A DNA stretch of 5,132 nucleotides from an uncultured Lachnospiraceae bacterium (GCA_910583615.1 CAJTXP010000091.1:1-5132), one strand, 5' to 3'. Counted from the stretch's first letter, positions 1-4,669 are shown. Notes: generated by a model from the letters alone, not told the origin. Program-made: numbers and translations.

Positions 1-270
1 GGCGGGGAGACGGAGGCGGGGACTACCCAGAGGGATGTGGTTAGGCTGGGGGTGGTGTCTATTGCGGTGAGTTTTTCGGTTTCCCCAAAGTGGCTGAAAG
101 TGCTGACGGGGTTTAAGCAGAGGGAGAAGATTTCTGTGGGGTATTTTGATACGGAGTTGTTGGAGATGAAGGAGGCGGAGATGTTTGTTGAGGGGTATAA
201 GGCGGTGCTGGTGAAGGATACTTCTTTTAAGGGGCTTTGGAAGGTGAGTTTTACGTTGAGGGAATTTTAA
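1..270 (+). CDS. Prophage tail-module protein, C-terminal fragment
   Basis: The frame is open from the first base and ends at TAA (268-270), so only the last 89 residues are seen and the true start lies outside the window. The GTG at 37 is just an internal valine; the frame reads GGETEAGTTQRD before it. The segment is mixed charged and beta-like, ending in LWKVSFTLREF, with no signal peptide or membrane segment. I associate this 'ETEAGT...VVR...VSFTL.EF' pattern with small virion proteins encoded just before a tail protein starting MYPVSxAFLxAVQ in clostridial prophages, and exactly such a gene begins at 3030. The role is therefore inferred as tail assembly or structure. The match is from memory and no domain name can be assigned with certainty. 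In an intact phage these two genes would probably be neighbours; here about 2.76 kb of unrelated genes separates them. Confidence 0.6.
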   Translation, partial: GGETEAGTTQRDVVRLGVVSIAVSFSVSPKWLKVLTGFKQREKISVGYFDTELLEMKEAEMFVEGYKAVLVKDTSFKGLWKVSFTLREF

Positions 271-281
271 GAAAATAGAGA

Positions 282-313
282 GTGATTTTTAGCGGGATAT
301 CCTGTATAATGGG
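282..313 (+). promoter_or_regulatory. Promoter of the GNAT gene; copy A of a repeated element
   Basis: A perfect -10 hexamer TATAAT lies at 305-310, with a weak -35 candidate GTGATT (282-287) at 17-bp spacing. Between them is TTTTTAGCGGGATATCC, containing the palindrome GGATATCC. The stretch 287-312 recurs at 2003-2028 with 22 of 26 identical bases, all four differences being transitions. The TATAAT is 36 bp upstream of the GNAT start codon, leaving a short leader. It gives the cargo its own transcription independent of the tail operon (inference). Confidence 0.65.
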
Positions 314-346
314 AAGCATGGATCAGAATTTGGTGAGGAAAAATGT

Positions 347-829
347 ATGATTAGAATAAGACCATATAAAGCTTTGGATGCAGATACGATATTATCGTGG
401 TGCCAGGATGAAAAAGCATTTTATCAATGGACAGCAGGTATACTTGGTAATTATCCTATAACACAAAATGAATTTTGTTTTGTTGAATCTCTAATGCCGT
501 TTACTGCATTTGATGAAACGGGAATTATTGGCTTTTTTACACTAAGGAATCCTGATGGATCACTGGATGAATTGCGCTTTGGCTTTGTTATCGTTAATCC
601 TCAAAAGAGAGGAAAAGGCTATGGAAAAGCTATGCTCCGGTTAGGTCTGAAATTTGTATTTGAAATATATGGGGCAAAAAAAGTATCATTGGGCGTTTTT
701 GAGAATAATCTTCCGGCTTATTATTGTTATAAAGCAGTCGGTTTTAGCGATGTAGTTCTTGATACAACAGAAAAATATTGTATTCTGGGTGAAGAATGGA
801 AGTGCAAAGAATTGATTATGGAAAAATAG
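347..829 (+). CDS. GNAT family N-acetyltransferase
   Basis: A 160-residue protein with the length and layout of a single-domain GNAT enzyme, which transfers acetyl from acetyl-CoA to an amine on a small molecule or protein. The acetyl-CoA pyrophosphate-binding loop (motif A, Q/RxxGxG/A) is seen as QKRGKGYG at residues 86-93, preceded by the beta strand LRFGFVIV. The C-terminal motif B region is FENNLPAYYCYKAVGF (118-133), typical of the RimI-like 'N..A...Y...GF' pattern. ATG 347 is supported by GAGGAA at 335-340 with 6-nt spacing. The stop is TAG. The substrate cannot be predicted. The gene is visibly more AT-rich than the flanking tail genes and uses A/T-ending codons, a sign of separate acquisition. 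It is the first cargo gene after the interrupted tail operon and has its own promoter. A decoy minus-strand frame over its 3' end has no support. Confidence 0.9.
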   Translation: MIRIRPYKALDADTILSWCQDEKAFYQWTAGILGNYPITQNEFCFVESLMPFTAFDETGIIGFFTLRNPDGSLDELRFGFVIVNPQKRGKGYGKAMLRLGLKFVFEIYGAKKVSLGVFENNLPAYYCYKAVGFSDVVLDTTEKYCILGEEWKCKELIMEK

Positions 830-838
830 ATAAATGTC

Positions 839-863
839 CGTTTGGCTTTGAATAGACCAAACG
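839..863 (+). repeat. Inverted repeat between GNAT and HEAT-like gene
   Basis: CGTTTGG (839-845) and CCAAACG (857-863) are perfect 7-bp arms around an 11-nt loop. It begins 9 bases after the GNAT stop. No T-run follows, so it is not a standard intrinsic terminator. It could be an mRNA-stabilising or processing hairpin, or a remnant of a gene junction. No promoter is evident here, so the downstream gene is probably co-transcribed with the GNAT gene. Confidence 0.4.
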
Positions 864-889
864 CGGCAGTGAAAGGCAAGGGTGTTATT

Positions 890-1339
890 ATGTCGATGGA
901 TACAGCAGAAGCATTTGAATTGCTGTTTGATAAAAATAATAAGACGGCATACAGGGCATTACAGGAATTGCAGAAAGAAAGCGTGGAAACGGACAAGGTC
1001 TATCCTTATATGGACAGGCTGGGTGATATGCTTGACAGTGACAATTCCTATATCCGTACCAGGGGGCTTACGCTGATTGCCTATAATGCGAGATGGGATA
1101 AGGATAATAAGATTGATGAGATTATTGACGGATATTTGAAGCATATAACAGACGTGAAGCCGATCACGGCAAGACAGTGTATAAAGCTGCTGCCCATGAT
1201 CGCGAAGGATAAGCCGGAGTTGAGAAATGATATTTGTTCGGCGCTGGAGAGGGCGGATATATCTTTTTATGATGACAGTATGCAGCCGCTTGTTTATAAG
1301 GATATTCAAAAGGCGTTGAAGGAGATACAGAAGTTATAG
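890..1339 (+). CDS. SufBD/HEAT-repeat-like small alpha-helical protein
   Basis: A 149-residue, almost entirely helical, charged protein. Similar clostridial proteins are, as I recall, deposited as 'SufBD protein', a label I regard as uninformative because no Fe-S scaffold domain is visible. Paired helices such as YRALQELQKES (21-31), the YMDRLGDMLDSDNSYIRTRG segment (40-59) and ITARQCIKLLPMIAKD (92-107) give a HEAT/ARM-like pattern, in which 'D..SYIRTRGLTLIAYNA' resembles a repeat core. No catalytic motif, signal peptide or membrane segment is seen. Clostridial relatives are usually stand-alone, and a binding or scaffold role is only a guess. I prefer ATG 890 over the in-frame TTG at 842. AAGGG (878-882) sits 7 nt before it, and the residues between the two starts would come from the inverted repeat. 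It follows the GNAT gene by 60 bp without its own visible promoter. Confidence 0.8.
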   Translation: MSMDTAEAFELLFDKNNKTAYRALQELQKESVETDKVYPYMDRLGDMLDSDNSYIRTRGLTLIAYNARWDKDNKIDEIIDGYLKHITDVKPITARQCIKLLPMIAKDKPELRNDICSALERADISFYDDSMQPLVYKDIQKALKEIQKL

Positions 1340-1357
1340 GAAGGGATAGATTTTGGT

Positions 1358-1391
1358 TTTTAGCGGGAGTTTATCCTGCTGGAAATATAAA
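1358..1391 (+). promoter_or_regulatory. Candidate yjdF promoter; variant copy B of the repeated element
   Basis: TTTTTAGCGGGA (1358-1369 region) followed by TATCCTG matches copy A at 286-304 except for a 3-base insertion. Here AGCGGGA (1362-1368) and TCCTGCT (1374-1380) form a 7-bp inverted repeat with one G-T pair. A -10-like TATAAA lies at 1386-1391, but no good -35 is seen at 16-18 bp. Transcription from it would start near 1398, just upstream of the structured leader. The order T-run then hairpin argues against a terminator for the preceding gene. Confidence 0.4.
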
Positions 1392-1394
1392 CAG

Positions 1395-1530
1395 CAAAGA
1401 TAAAAACGCAACGTGCATCTTTTGGATGTGCCAGAGCCGGTAGGTAGCCCGGCCGTCCTGATGGTATCAGGGTAAGTAACCTGCCCTCCTGGGTTGTCCG
1501 TTCTTTGTTCATAACACATTTTAAGGAGGG
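1395..1530 (+). ncRNA. Probable yjdF riboswitch (azaaromatic-binding class) leader
   Basis: The roughly 200-bp gap before yjdF is unusually structured. A closing stem pairs AACGCAAC (1405-1412) with GTTG-TC-CGTT (1493-1502), extendable by CAAAG (1395-1399) with CTTTG (1503-1507) if the transcript starts early enough. Inside it are three hairpins: 1413-1419 with 1425-1431 (two G-U pairs), GCCGG/CCGGC (1436-1440/1449-1453, 8-nt loop TAGGTAGC), and CCTGAT/ATCAGG (1457-1462/1466-1471). A purine-rich GGTAAGTAACC follows. Established knowledge: the yjdF motif RNA lies upstream of DUF2992 genes in Firmicutes and binds azaaromatic compounds. The assignment rests on this gene partnership and the visible folding, not on a covariance model search. 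The exact aptamer ends are approximate. Confidence 0.8.
1484..1530 (+). promoter_or_regulatory. Anti-Shine-Dalgarno / Shine-Dalgarno pair of the yjdF leader
   Basis: CCCTCCT at 1484-1490 is the exact reverse complement of AGGAGGG at 1524-1530, which is the yjdF ribosome binding site 7 nt before ATG 1538. The anti-SD lies inside the region enclosed by the proposed closing stem, so folding of the aptamer and pairing with the ribosome binding site should compete. This predicts translational control, probably switched on when ligand stabilises the aptamer (inference). Confidence 0.55.
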
Positions 1531-1537
1531 ATTCGTT

Positions 1538-1954
1538 ATGGACAGAGGAAAGGCAGGCTTGACGGTATTTTTTGAGGGGCCGTTCTGGGTTGGCGTGTTT
1601 GAGCGTGTCGAGGACGGGAAACTTTCGGTATGCCGGGTGGTTTTTGGGAGTGAACCCAGGGACTATGAGGTTTGGGAGTTTGTCCTTAAAAATTATTACA
1701 GCTTGAAGTTTAGTCCGGCTGCCCCGGTGGCTGTGAGGGACGGAAAGGTGAACCCGAAGCGGAGGCAGAGGGAGGCCGGGAGGCAGACCATGCAGACGGG
1801 GATAGGCACGAAGTCCCAGCAGGCGCTACAGTTGCAGAGGGAAGAGAGGAAGACGGAGCGCAGGCAGGCCGGCAGGGAGCAGAAGGAGGCCGAGAAGCAG
1901 CGGATGTTTGAGCTGAAACAGCAGAAGCGGAAGGAGAAGCACAGGGGCAGGTAG
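1538..1954 (+). CDS. yjdF: YjdF family protein (DUF2992)
   Basis: A 138-residue protein in two parts. The N-terminal 60 residues form a beta-rich domain with FFEGPFWVGVFER (11-23) and VCRVVFGSEPRDYEVWEFVL (31-50). The C-terminal half is highly basic and probably helical, with NPKRRQRE (72-79), GTKSQQALQLQREERK (90-105) and a lysine-rich end KRKEKHRGR (130-138). This arrangement is characteristic of the DUF2992/YjdF family, whose biochemical function is not established. Its link to a riboswitch that binds azaaromatics suggests a part in handling toxic aromatic heterocycles. The basic tail might contact nucleic acid (inference). ATG 1538 is chosen because AAGGAGGG (1523-1530) precedes it by 7 nt; the upstream in-frame TTG at 1505 lies within the RNA leader. 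No membrane segment is seen. The gene forms its own unit with its leader, unlike the GNAT/HEAT-like pair before it. Confidence 0.92.
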   Translation: MDRGKAGLTVFFEGPFWVGVFERVEDGKLSVCRVVFGSEPRDYEVWEFVLKNYYSLKFSPAAPVAVRDGKVNPKRRQREAGRQTMQTGIGTKSQQALQLQREERKTERRQAGREQKEAEKQRMFELKQQKRKEKHRGR

Positions 1955-1997
1955 GCTTTTGTGTTTCGGGTATGGTTGTATCAATGGGCATCAGTCG

Positions 1998-2029
1998 GGA
2001 GCTTTTGGTGGGATGTTCTGTATAATGGT
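1998..2029 (+). promoter_or_regulatory. Promoter of the 65-aa gene; copy C of the repeated element
   Basis: TATAAT at 2021-2026 is preceded by TTTTGGTGGGATGTTCTG. Aligned without gaps with copy A (287-312), 22 of 26 bases agree, and all changes are A/G or C/T. The -35 position (1998-2003, GGAGCT) is poor, so activity may depend on the strong -10 or on an activator. The start codon at 2070 is 43 bp after the -10. Confidence 0.6.
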
Positions 2030-2069
2030 GGCAAGGAGCCGAAAACGGTTATTATGAAAGGAGCGCATT

Positions 2070-2267
2070 ATGGAAGAATTAAAATCTATTATGGAGAAGT
2101 TTGCTGCATCGGGGTGGGATTTGATATCTGTTCCGGCACAGCAATGGTTAGACGGGAAATTTGACAGGGAAGCATTCATATCAGCGATCAAGCAGGCGGA
2201 TAGGGAATGCGGGAGCTGCGGCTGTGAGATGGACCCGCTTTATAAAAGGGCTCTGGAATTGATCTAA
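2070..2267 (+). CDS. Small orphan protein (65 aa) with cysteine cluster
   Basis: Unrecognised function. The 65-residue product is acidic-to-neutral and helical, with helices around EELKSIMEKFAASG (2-15), an aromatic turn WDLISVPAQQWLDG (16-29) and helix REAFISAIKQADREC (33-47). These are followed by a compact Cys-rich turn CGSCGCEMD (47-55) with Cys47, Cys50 and Cys52. The three cysteines could bind metal or form a disulfide, but there is no fourth cysteine and no histidine nearby. No signal peptide or membrane segment is seen. ATG 2070 has AAAGGAG (2057-2063) at 6-nt spacing and its own promoter, which supports a real gene despite the size. An overlapping + frame from 1961 and a minus-strand frame are shadows. 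Its stop is TAA, 74 bp before the next gene, with which it may be co-transcribed. Confidence 0.75.
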   Translation: MEELKSIMEKFAASGWDLISVPAQQWLDGKFDREAFISAIKQADRECGSCGCEMDPLYKRALELI

Positions 2268-2341
2268 AGGTATTTTCGATTCGTTTTTGTTGGAGATAGC
2301 GGGCCTTTGGCGGATGAGACATAGGAAAGGGGTGGCGCGTA

Positions 2342-2905
2342 ATGAGCGATCTAATGGAATTTGGGAGCAGAGATGAGTTTAGAAAATGGCTCTGTGATAA
2401 CTGTCTTTCAAGTGCCGGTATTTGGGTTTTGTTTGGCAAGGCTGGCGGACCGAAAACAATAAAGGCGGGAGAAGCGCTGGAAGAAGCGCTCTGCTTTGGA
2501 TGGATTGACGGCCAGATGGAAAAGATTGACGAGAAAACTTATAAAAAGTATTTTTCGATGCGCAGGGAGAATAGCAAGTGGTCGGACAAAAATAAGGAAT
2601 TAGCCAAAAGGCTTGAAGAGCAGGGGCGTATGACTGATCATGGCAGAAAGAAAATAGAGGATGCCAAAAAGAACGGCCAATGGGATGCGGTAAATCCGCT
2701 GGCGGTTATTACGGAAGAGCAGATTGCGCGGCTTTCTGCGATATTGGAAAGCTATGAGCCAGCTTACACAAATTTTCAGGCGATGTCTTTATCTGTGAAG
2801 AAGACTTATACACGGGCGTTTTTTGACGCAAAGACGGATGCCGGACGGGAAAAGCGGATTGCGTGGATGGTGGATAGACTTAATAAAAATCTAAAACCTA
2901 TGTAG
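2342..2905 (+). CDS. YdeI/OmpD-associated-like family protein
   Basis: A 187-residue protein with the recognisable conserved core of the YdeI/OmpD-associated (OmdA-type) family. It has SSAGIWVLFGKAGG (23-36), the acidic helix ALEEALCFGWIDG (45-57), the segment KYFSMRRENSKWSDKN (69-84) and the helix GRKKIEDAKKNGQW (about 101-114). The usual C-terminal helical part follows, with basic residues near the end (REKRIAWMVDRLNKNLKP). Length fits the family. In enterobacteria a member was reported to affect bacteriocin or peptide resistance, but in Firmicutes the function is unknown and I would not transfer it. No membrane segment or signal peptide is visible, so it is probably cytoplasmic. ATG 2342 has AAAGGGG (2326-2332) at 9-nt spacing. 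The 74-bp gap upstream contains a TAGCGGG heptamer (2297-2303) but no clear -10. It is the last cargo gene before the tail operon resumes. Confidence 0.88.
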   Translation: MSDLMEFGSRDEFRKWLCDNCLSSAGIWVLFGKAGGPKTIKAGEALEEALCFGWIDGQMEKIDEKTYKKYFSMRRENSKWSDKNKELAKRLEEQGRMTDHGRKKIEDAKKNGQWDAVNPLAVITEEQIARLSAILESYEPAYTNFQAMSLSVKKTYTRAFFDAKTDAGREKRIAWMVDRLNKNLKPM

Positions 2906-2936
2906 TCGGTACATGTGCTTATTGATAGAACGTGTT

Positions 2937-2980
2937 TTGAAAAATTCTTTTTTAGGGAGATTATGATTGTTTTAGGGAAG
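2937..2980 (+). promoter_or_regulatory. Weak promoter candidate and decayed element copy before the tail gene
   Basis: TTGAAA (2937-2942) and TATGAT (2962-2967) are near-consensus -35 and -10 hexamers, but 19 bp apart, so promoter strength is doubtful. The overlapping TTTTTTAGGGAGATTATG with GGGAAGG further on loosely resembles copy A (TTTTTAGCGGGATATCCTG, later GGGAAGC), but needs gaps to align. If real, it would mark the right edge of the cargo. The gap between genes here is 124 bp with no other feature seen. Confidence 0.25.
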
Positions 2981-3029
2981 GCATCAGTCTGGAAGGGCTG
3001 GTGCTTTTTGCGTGGAAGGGGGTGTTTTC

Positions 3030-4001
3030 ATGTATCCGGTGAGCGAGGCGTTCCTGCGGGCGGTGCAGGAGAATACCCGGAGGTATTATTGGACAGGGAG
3101 GATTACTACGAAGGGCGGGGCGGTGTATCCGTTCGGGTATGAGGATATTGTGAAGGGGAGCGGGTATATTTCGGCTCAGTGCTGCGGGAGCGCGGAGATT
3201 GAGCTGGGGACGGTGTATGCGGCGGAGATGGGTGTTACGCTGTTTTCACAGGTGGACCGATATGTGCTGGATGGGGCGAAGGTGGAGCTTTTCTATCATC
3301 TGCGGGTGGAGGGCGGTGGGTTTGAGGAAGTGCCGATGGGGATTTTTGAGGTGAGCGAGGCGAACCGGACGGCACACTGCCTGGAACTGAAAGCCTATGA
3401 TTATATGCTGCGGTTTGAGAAGAGTTTTAACGGGTTTGAGTCTGTGGGGAATGCCTGGGCTTTTCTGGAGTTGTGTTGTAAGGCCTGCGGTGTGGAGATG
3501 CAGAACACGAGAGCGGAGATTGAGGGTATCCGCCAGCGTCAGGGACGTGTACTCGCTCAGGATGGAATCGGCCATGATGTCAGCCACAGCCTCCCGCCAG
3601 ACCGCGTACCCGGCGTTCATCATGCCATCCTCCGCCCCGCTGCCCATGCAGTAGCGGTCAAAAAAGCCGCCGCCCTCGATCTCGTTCTCACAGCAGAACA
3701 GGTGGGATATTTCATGGAGGAAAACACGGTGCAGCTCCGGCAGGGGGAAGTCGGTGTCTGCGCGTACCATCACGCCGTACTGCCCCTTGCCCCAAAAAGC
3801 CTGTGCCGCAAAGGTCTGGAAACAGCCCTCCGCCTTGTAGTCCTCGTCCAGGTTCTTCGGAAAATGCTCCCGGCAGAACTGCTCATAGACATCCAGCCCG
3901 TTTTCCGGGGTAAAGAAAGCAAGGACTGTGTTATCCCTTGTGATGCCGGAGTCAAGGGCGTCGTTGAAGAAGTCCAGGGCGTCAAAAAAGATGTCCCTTA
4001 A
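3030..4001 (+). pseudogene. Phage tail protein N-terminus in a chimeric ORF
   Basis: Residues 1 to about 165 look like a genuine phage tail protein: MYPVSEAFLRAVQENTRRYY (1-20), GSGYISAQCCGSAEIELG (43-60), VPMGIFEVSEANR (101-113) and LELKAYDYMLRFEKSFNGFE (118-137). I recognise this as the N-terminus of a long tail or baseplate-type protein common in clostridial prophages. The family is usually several hundred residues longer. From about 3525 the reading frame continues to TAA 3999-4001, but those roughly 157 residues are the antisense of the minus-strand peptidase-like gene. They have no family character, so the 323-residue product is an artefact of the junction. ATG 3030 has AAGGGGG (3015-3021) about 8 nt upstream; the GTG at 3012 overlaps that site and is rejected. 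Composition over the first part matches the tail fragment at 1-270. Function is lost unless the native allele exists elsewhere. Confidence 0.75.
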
Positions 4002-4025
4002 TTCCTACTCCGTGTAGCGGCCCAT
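3525..4025 (-). pseudogene. HExxH metallopeptidase-like conjugative-element gene, amber-interrupted and truncated
   Basis: Starting at ATG 4025, with AGGAGG 7 nt upstream overlapping the stop of the preceding gene, the frame reads MGRYTE, then TAG at 4007-4005, then continues as a coherent protein to the junction near 3525. Later landmarks are LRDIFFDALDFFNDALDSG (9-27), YEQFCREHFPKN (47-58), HRVFLHEISHLFCCENE (99-115) and YAVWREAVADIMADS (140-154). HEISH (104-108) plus the downstream EAVAD (145-149) gives the zinc-binding HExxH and third-ligand ExxAD pattern of gluzincin-type peptidases. The missing codon was probably CAG (Gln), one base from TAG. No good restart exists before GTG 3773, which would still keep the HEISH half. 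The C-terminus is lost at the junction. A role in the conjugative element, such as processing a regulator or cell-wall component, is speculative. Neighbouring genes end in TAG, so recoding is unlikely. Confidence 0.7.
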
Positions 4026-4036
4026 ATCCGCACCTC

Positions 4037-4513
4037 CTACTCCAGTTCTTCCCAGGGTTCCAGTCCCATCTCCTCCCAGGTGACGCCATAGGGGGCGCCC
4101 CCGGAGGTGTACCCGGCGATATAAAAGAAGCGGCCGTCCTGCTCCGGCAAGCTCTGCTGCTCCTGCGCCGCCAGCCTCGCCTTTTTCCGTTTCCGGGCGG
4201 CCCGCTTGATCGCCAGCTTCTCCGCCTCGGTTTTCTTCACCCTGGGCTTCGGCGGCTCCGGGAGGCTCTTCTTCTCGATCCGCTCCGCAAATCTGGCCTG
4301 TTTTTTCAGGAAAACATCATGGACGGTCTCATAGGACAGCCCCAGCCCACGTCCCTGTATCTTGGTAAAAGCCGCCTTTGCCAGTTTCTCCAGTTCCGCA
4401 TCGGCGGGCGTCCGCCCATGCTCTTTATAATGGGCGCAGACCACGCCGAACATGACCTCGGACAACTTCTGTTTCTGTTTTGCTTTCAGGTCTTTCCAGC
4501 CCCTCGCGCCCAT
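4037..4513 (-). CDS. Conjugative-element basic protein with IAGYTSGGAPYG C-terminus
   Basis: A 158-residue protein of unknown function. The N-terminal part (1-80) is helical and charged, with KAKQKQKLSEVMFGVVCAHY (10-29) and a segment GRTPADAELEKLAKAAF (33-49). The middle is strongly basic, with KKTEAEKLAIKRAARKRKKA (93-112), which could bind nucleic acid or form a linker. The C-terminus carries a short distinctive block FFYIAGYTSGGAPYGVTWEE (129-148), followed by an acidic end. I recall this C-terminal motif from many small Firmicutes proteins, but it has no known role. I choose ATG 4513 over the in-frame GTG at 4522, because the GTG is itself part of the GGGAGGTG ribosome binding site, which lies 8 nt before ATG 4513. 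The stop TAG overlaps the AGGAGG of the next gene, so translation is probably coupled. Confidence 0.75.
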   Translation of the reverse strand: MGARGWKDLKAKQKQKLSEVMFGVVCAHYKEHGRTPADAELEKLAKAAFTKIQGRGLGLSYETVHDVFLKKQARFAERIEKKSLPEPPKPRVKKTEAEKLAIKRAARKRKKARLAAQEQQSLPEQDGRFFYIAGYTSGGAPYGVTWEEMGLEPWEELE

Positions 4514-4531
4514 ATCCGCCACCTCCCGGCA

Positions 4532-4669
4532 TTACTGTACCCATTGTAACATGGATACGGCATATCCGCCATAGGCTTTTGGAAAGCCGTTCAGACAAAT
4601 GAGCGTCAGCCACAGGCAGATCATCAGGAGGACCAGAAGTTCAAGAAACCTTCGGGGGTCAATACGCAT
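4532..4669 (-). CDS. 45-aa single-pass membrane peptide
   Basis: A short gene, MRIDPRRFLELLVLLMICLW at residues 1-20, then LTLICLNGFPKAYGGYAVSM (21-40) and ending LQWVQ, stop TAA (4534-4532). Residues 8-26 form one hydrophobic helix preceded by basic residues (R2, R6, R7), predicting N-in insertion in the membrane. AGGAGG (4682-4677) stands 7 nt before ATG 4669, in the same AGGAGGTGCGG context as the peptidase-like gene downstream, which is strong evidence that it is translated. It sits between DUF4366 and the 158-aa gene on the same strand, so it belongs to the conjugative-element operon. Its partner and function are unknown. It could be a small accessory subunit of the mating apparatus (inference). 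Confidence 0.65.
   Translation of the reverse strand: MRIDPRRFLELLVLLMICLWLTLICLNGFPKAYGGYAVSMLQWVQ

Noticed and set aside
842..889. TTG start for the HEAT-like gene
   Set aside because: It lies within an inverted repeat with no ribosome binding site in front; ATG 890 has one.
1362..1380. Intrinsic terminator after the HEAT-like gene
   Set aside because: The T-run precedes the hairpin on the + strand, and no T-run follows on either strand.
1457..1480. Hammerhead-like CTGATG core in the yjdF leader
   Set aside because: No matching GAAA core or third helix, and the gene context points to the yjdF RNA.
1505..1537. TTG start for yjdF
   Set aside because: The added residues come from the RNA leader and its ribosome binding site; ATG 1538 is ideally spaced.
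286..2029. Integron attC sites for the cargo genes
   Set aside because: No long imperfect palindromes with attC-type core sites and no integrase; only short promoter-like elements are seen.
2915..3142. 75-aa + strand ORF before the tail gene
   Set aside because: It has no ribosome binding site and most of it overlaps the tail protein in another frame.
3246..3524. Minus-strand extension of the peptidase frame past the junction
   Set aside because: It is antisense of the conserved tail protein; its Leu/His/Arg-rich residues are a shadow.
3528..4001. + strand half of the chimeric ORF as a real protein domain
   Set aside because: It is antisense to a coherent minus-strand frame with HEISH and EAVAD motifs and has no recognisable features of its own.
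4002..4010. TAG recoded as a sense codon (amber-reassigned phage or element)
   Set aside because: GNAT, HEAT-like, yjdF, YdeI-like and 158-aa genes all end at TAG with no coherent extension, so TAG is a normal stop here.
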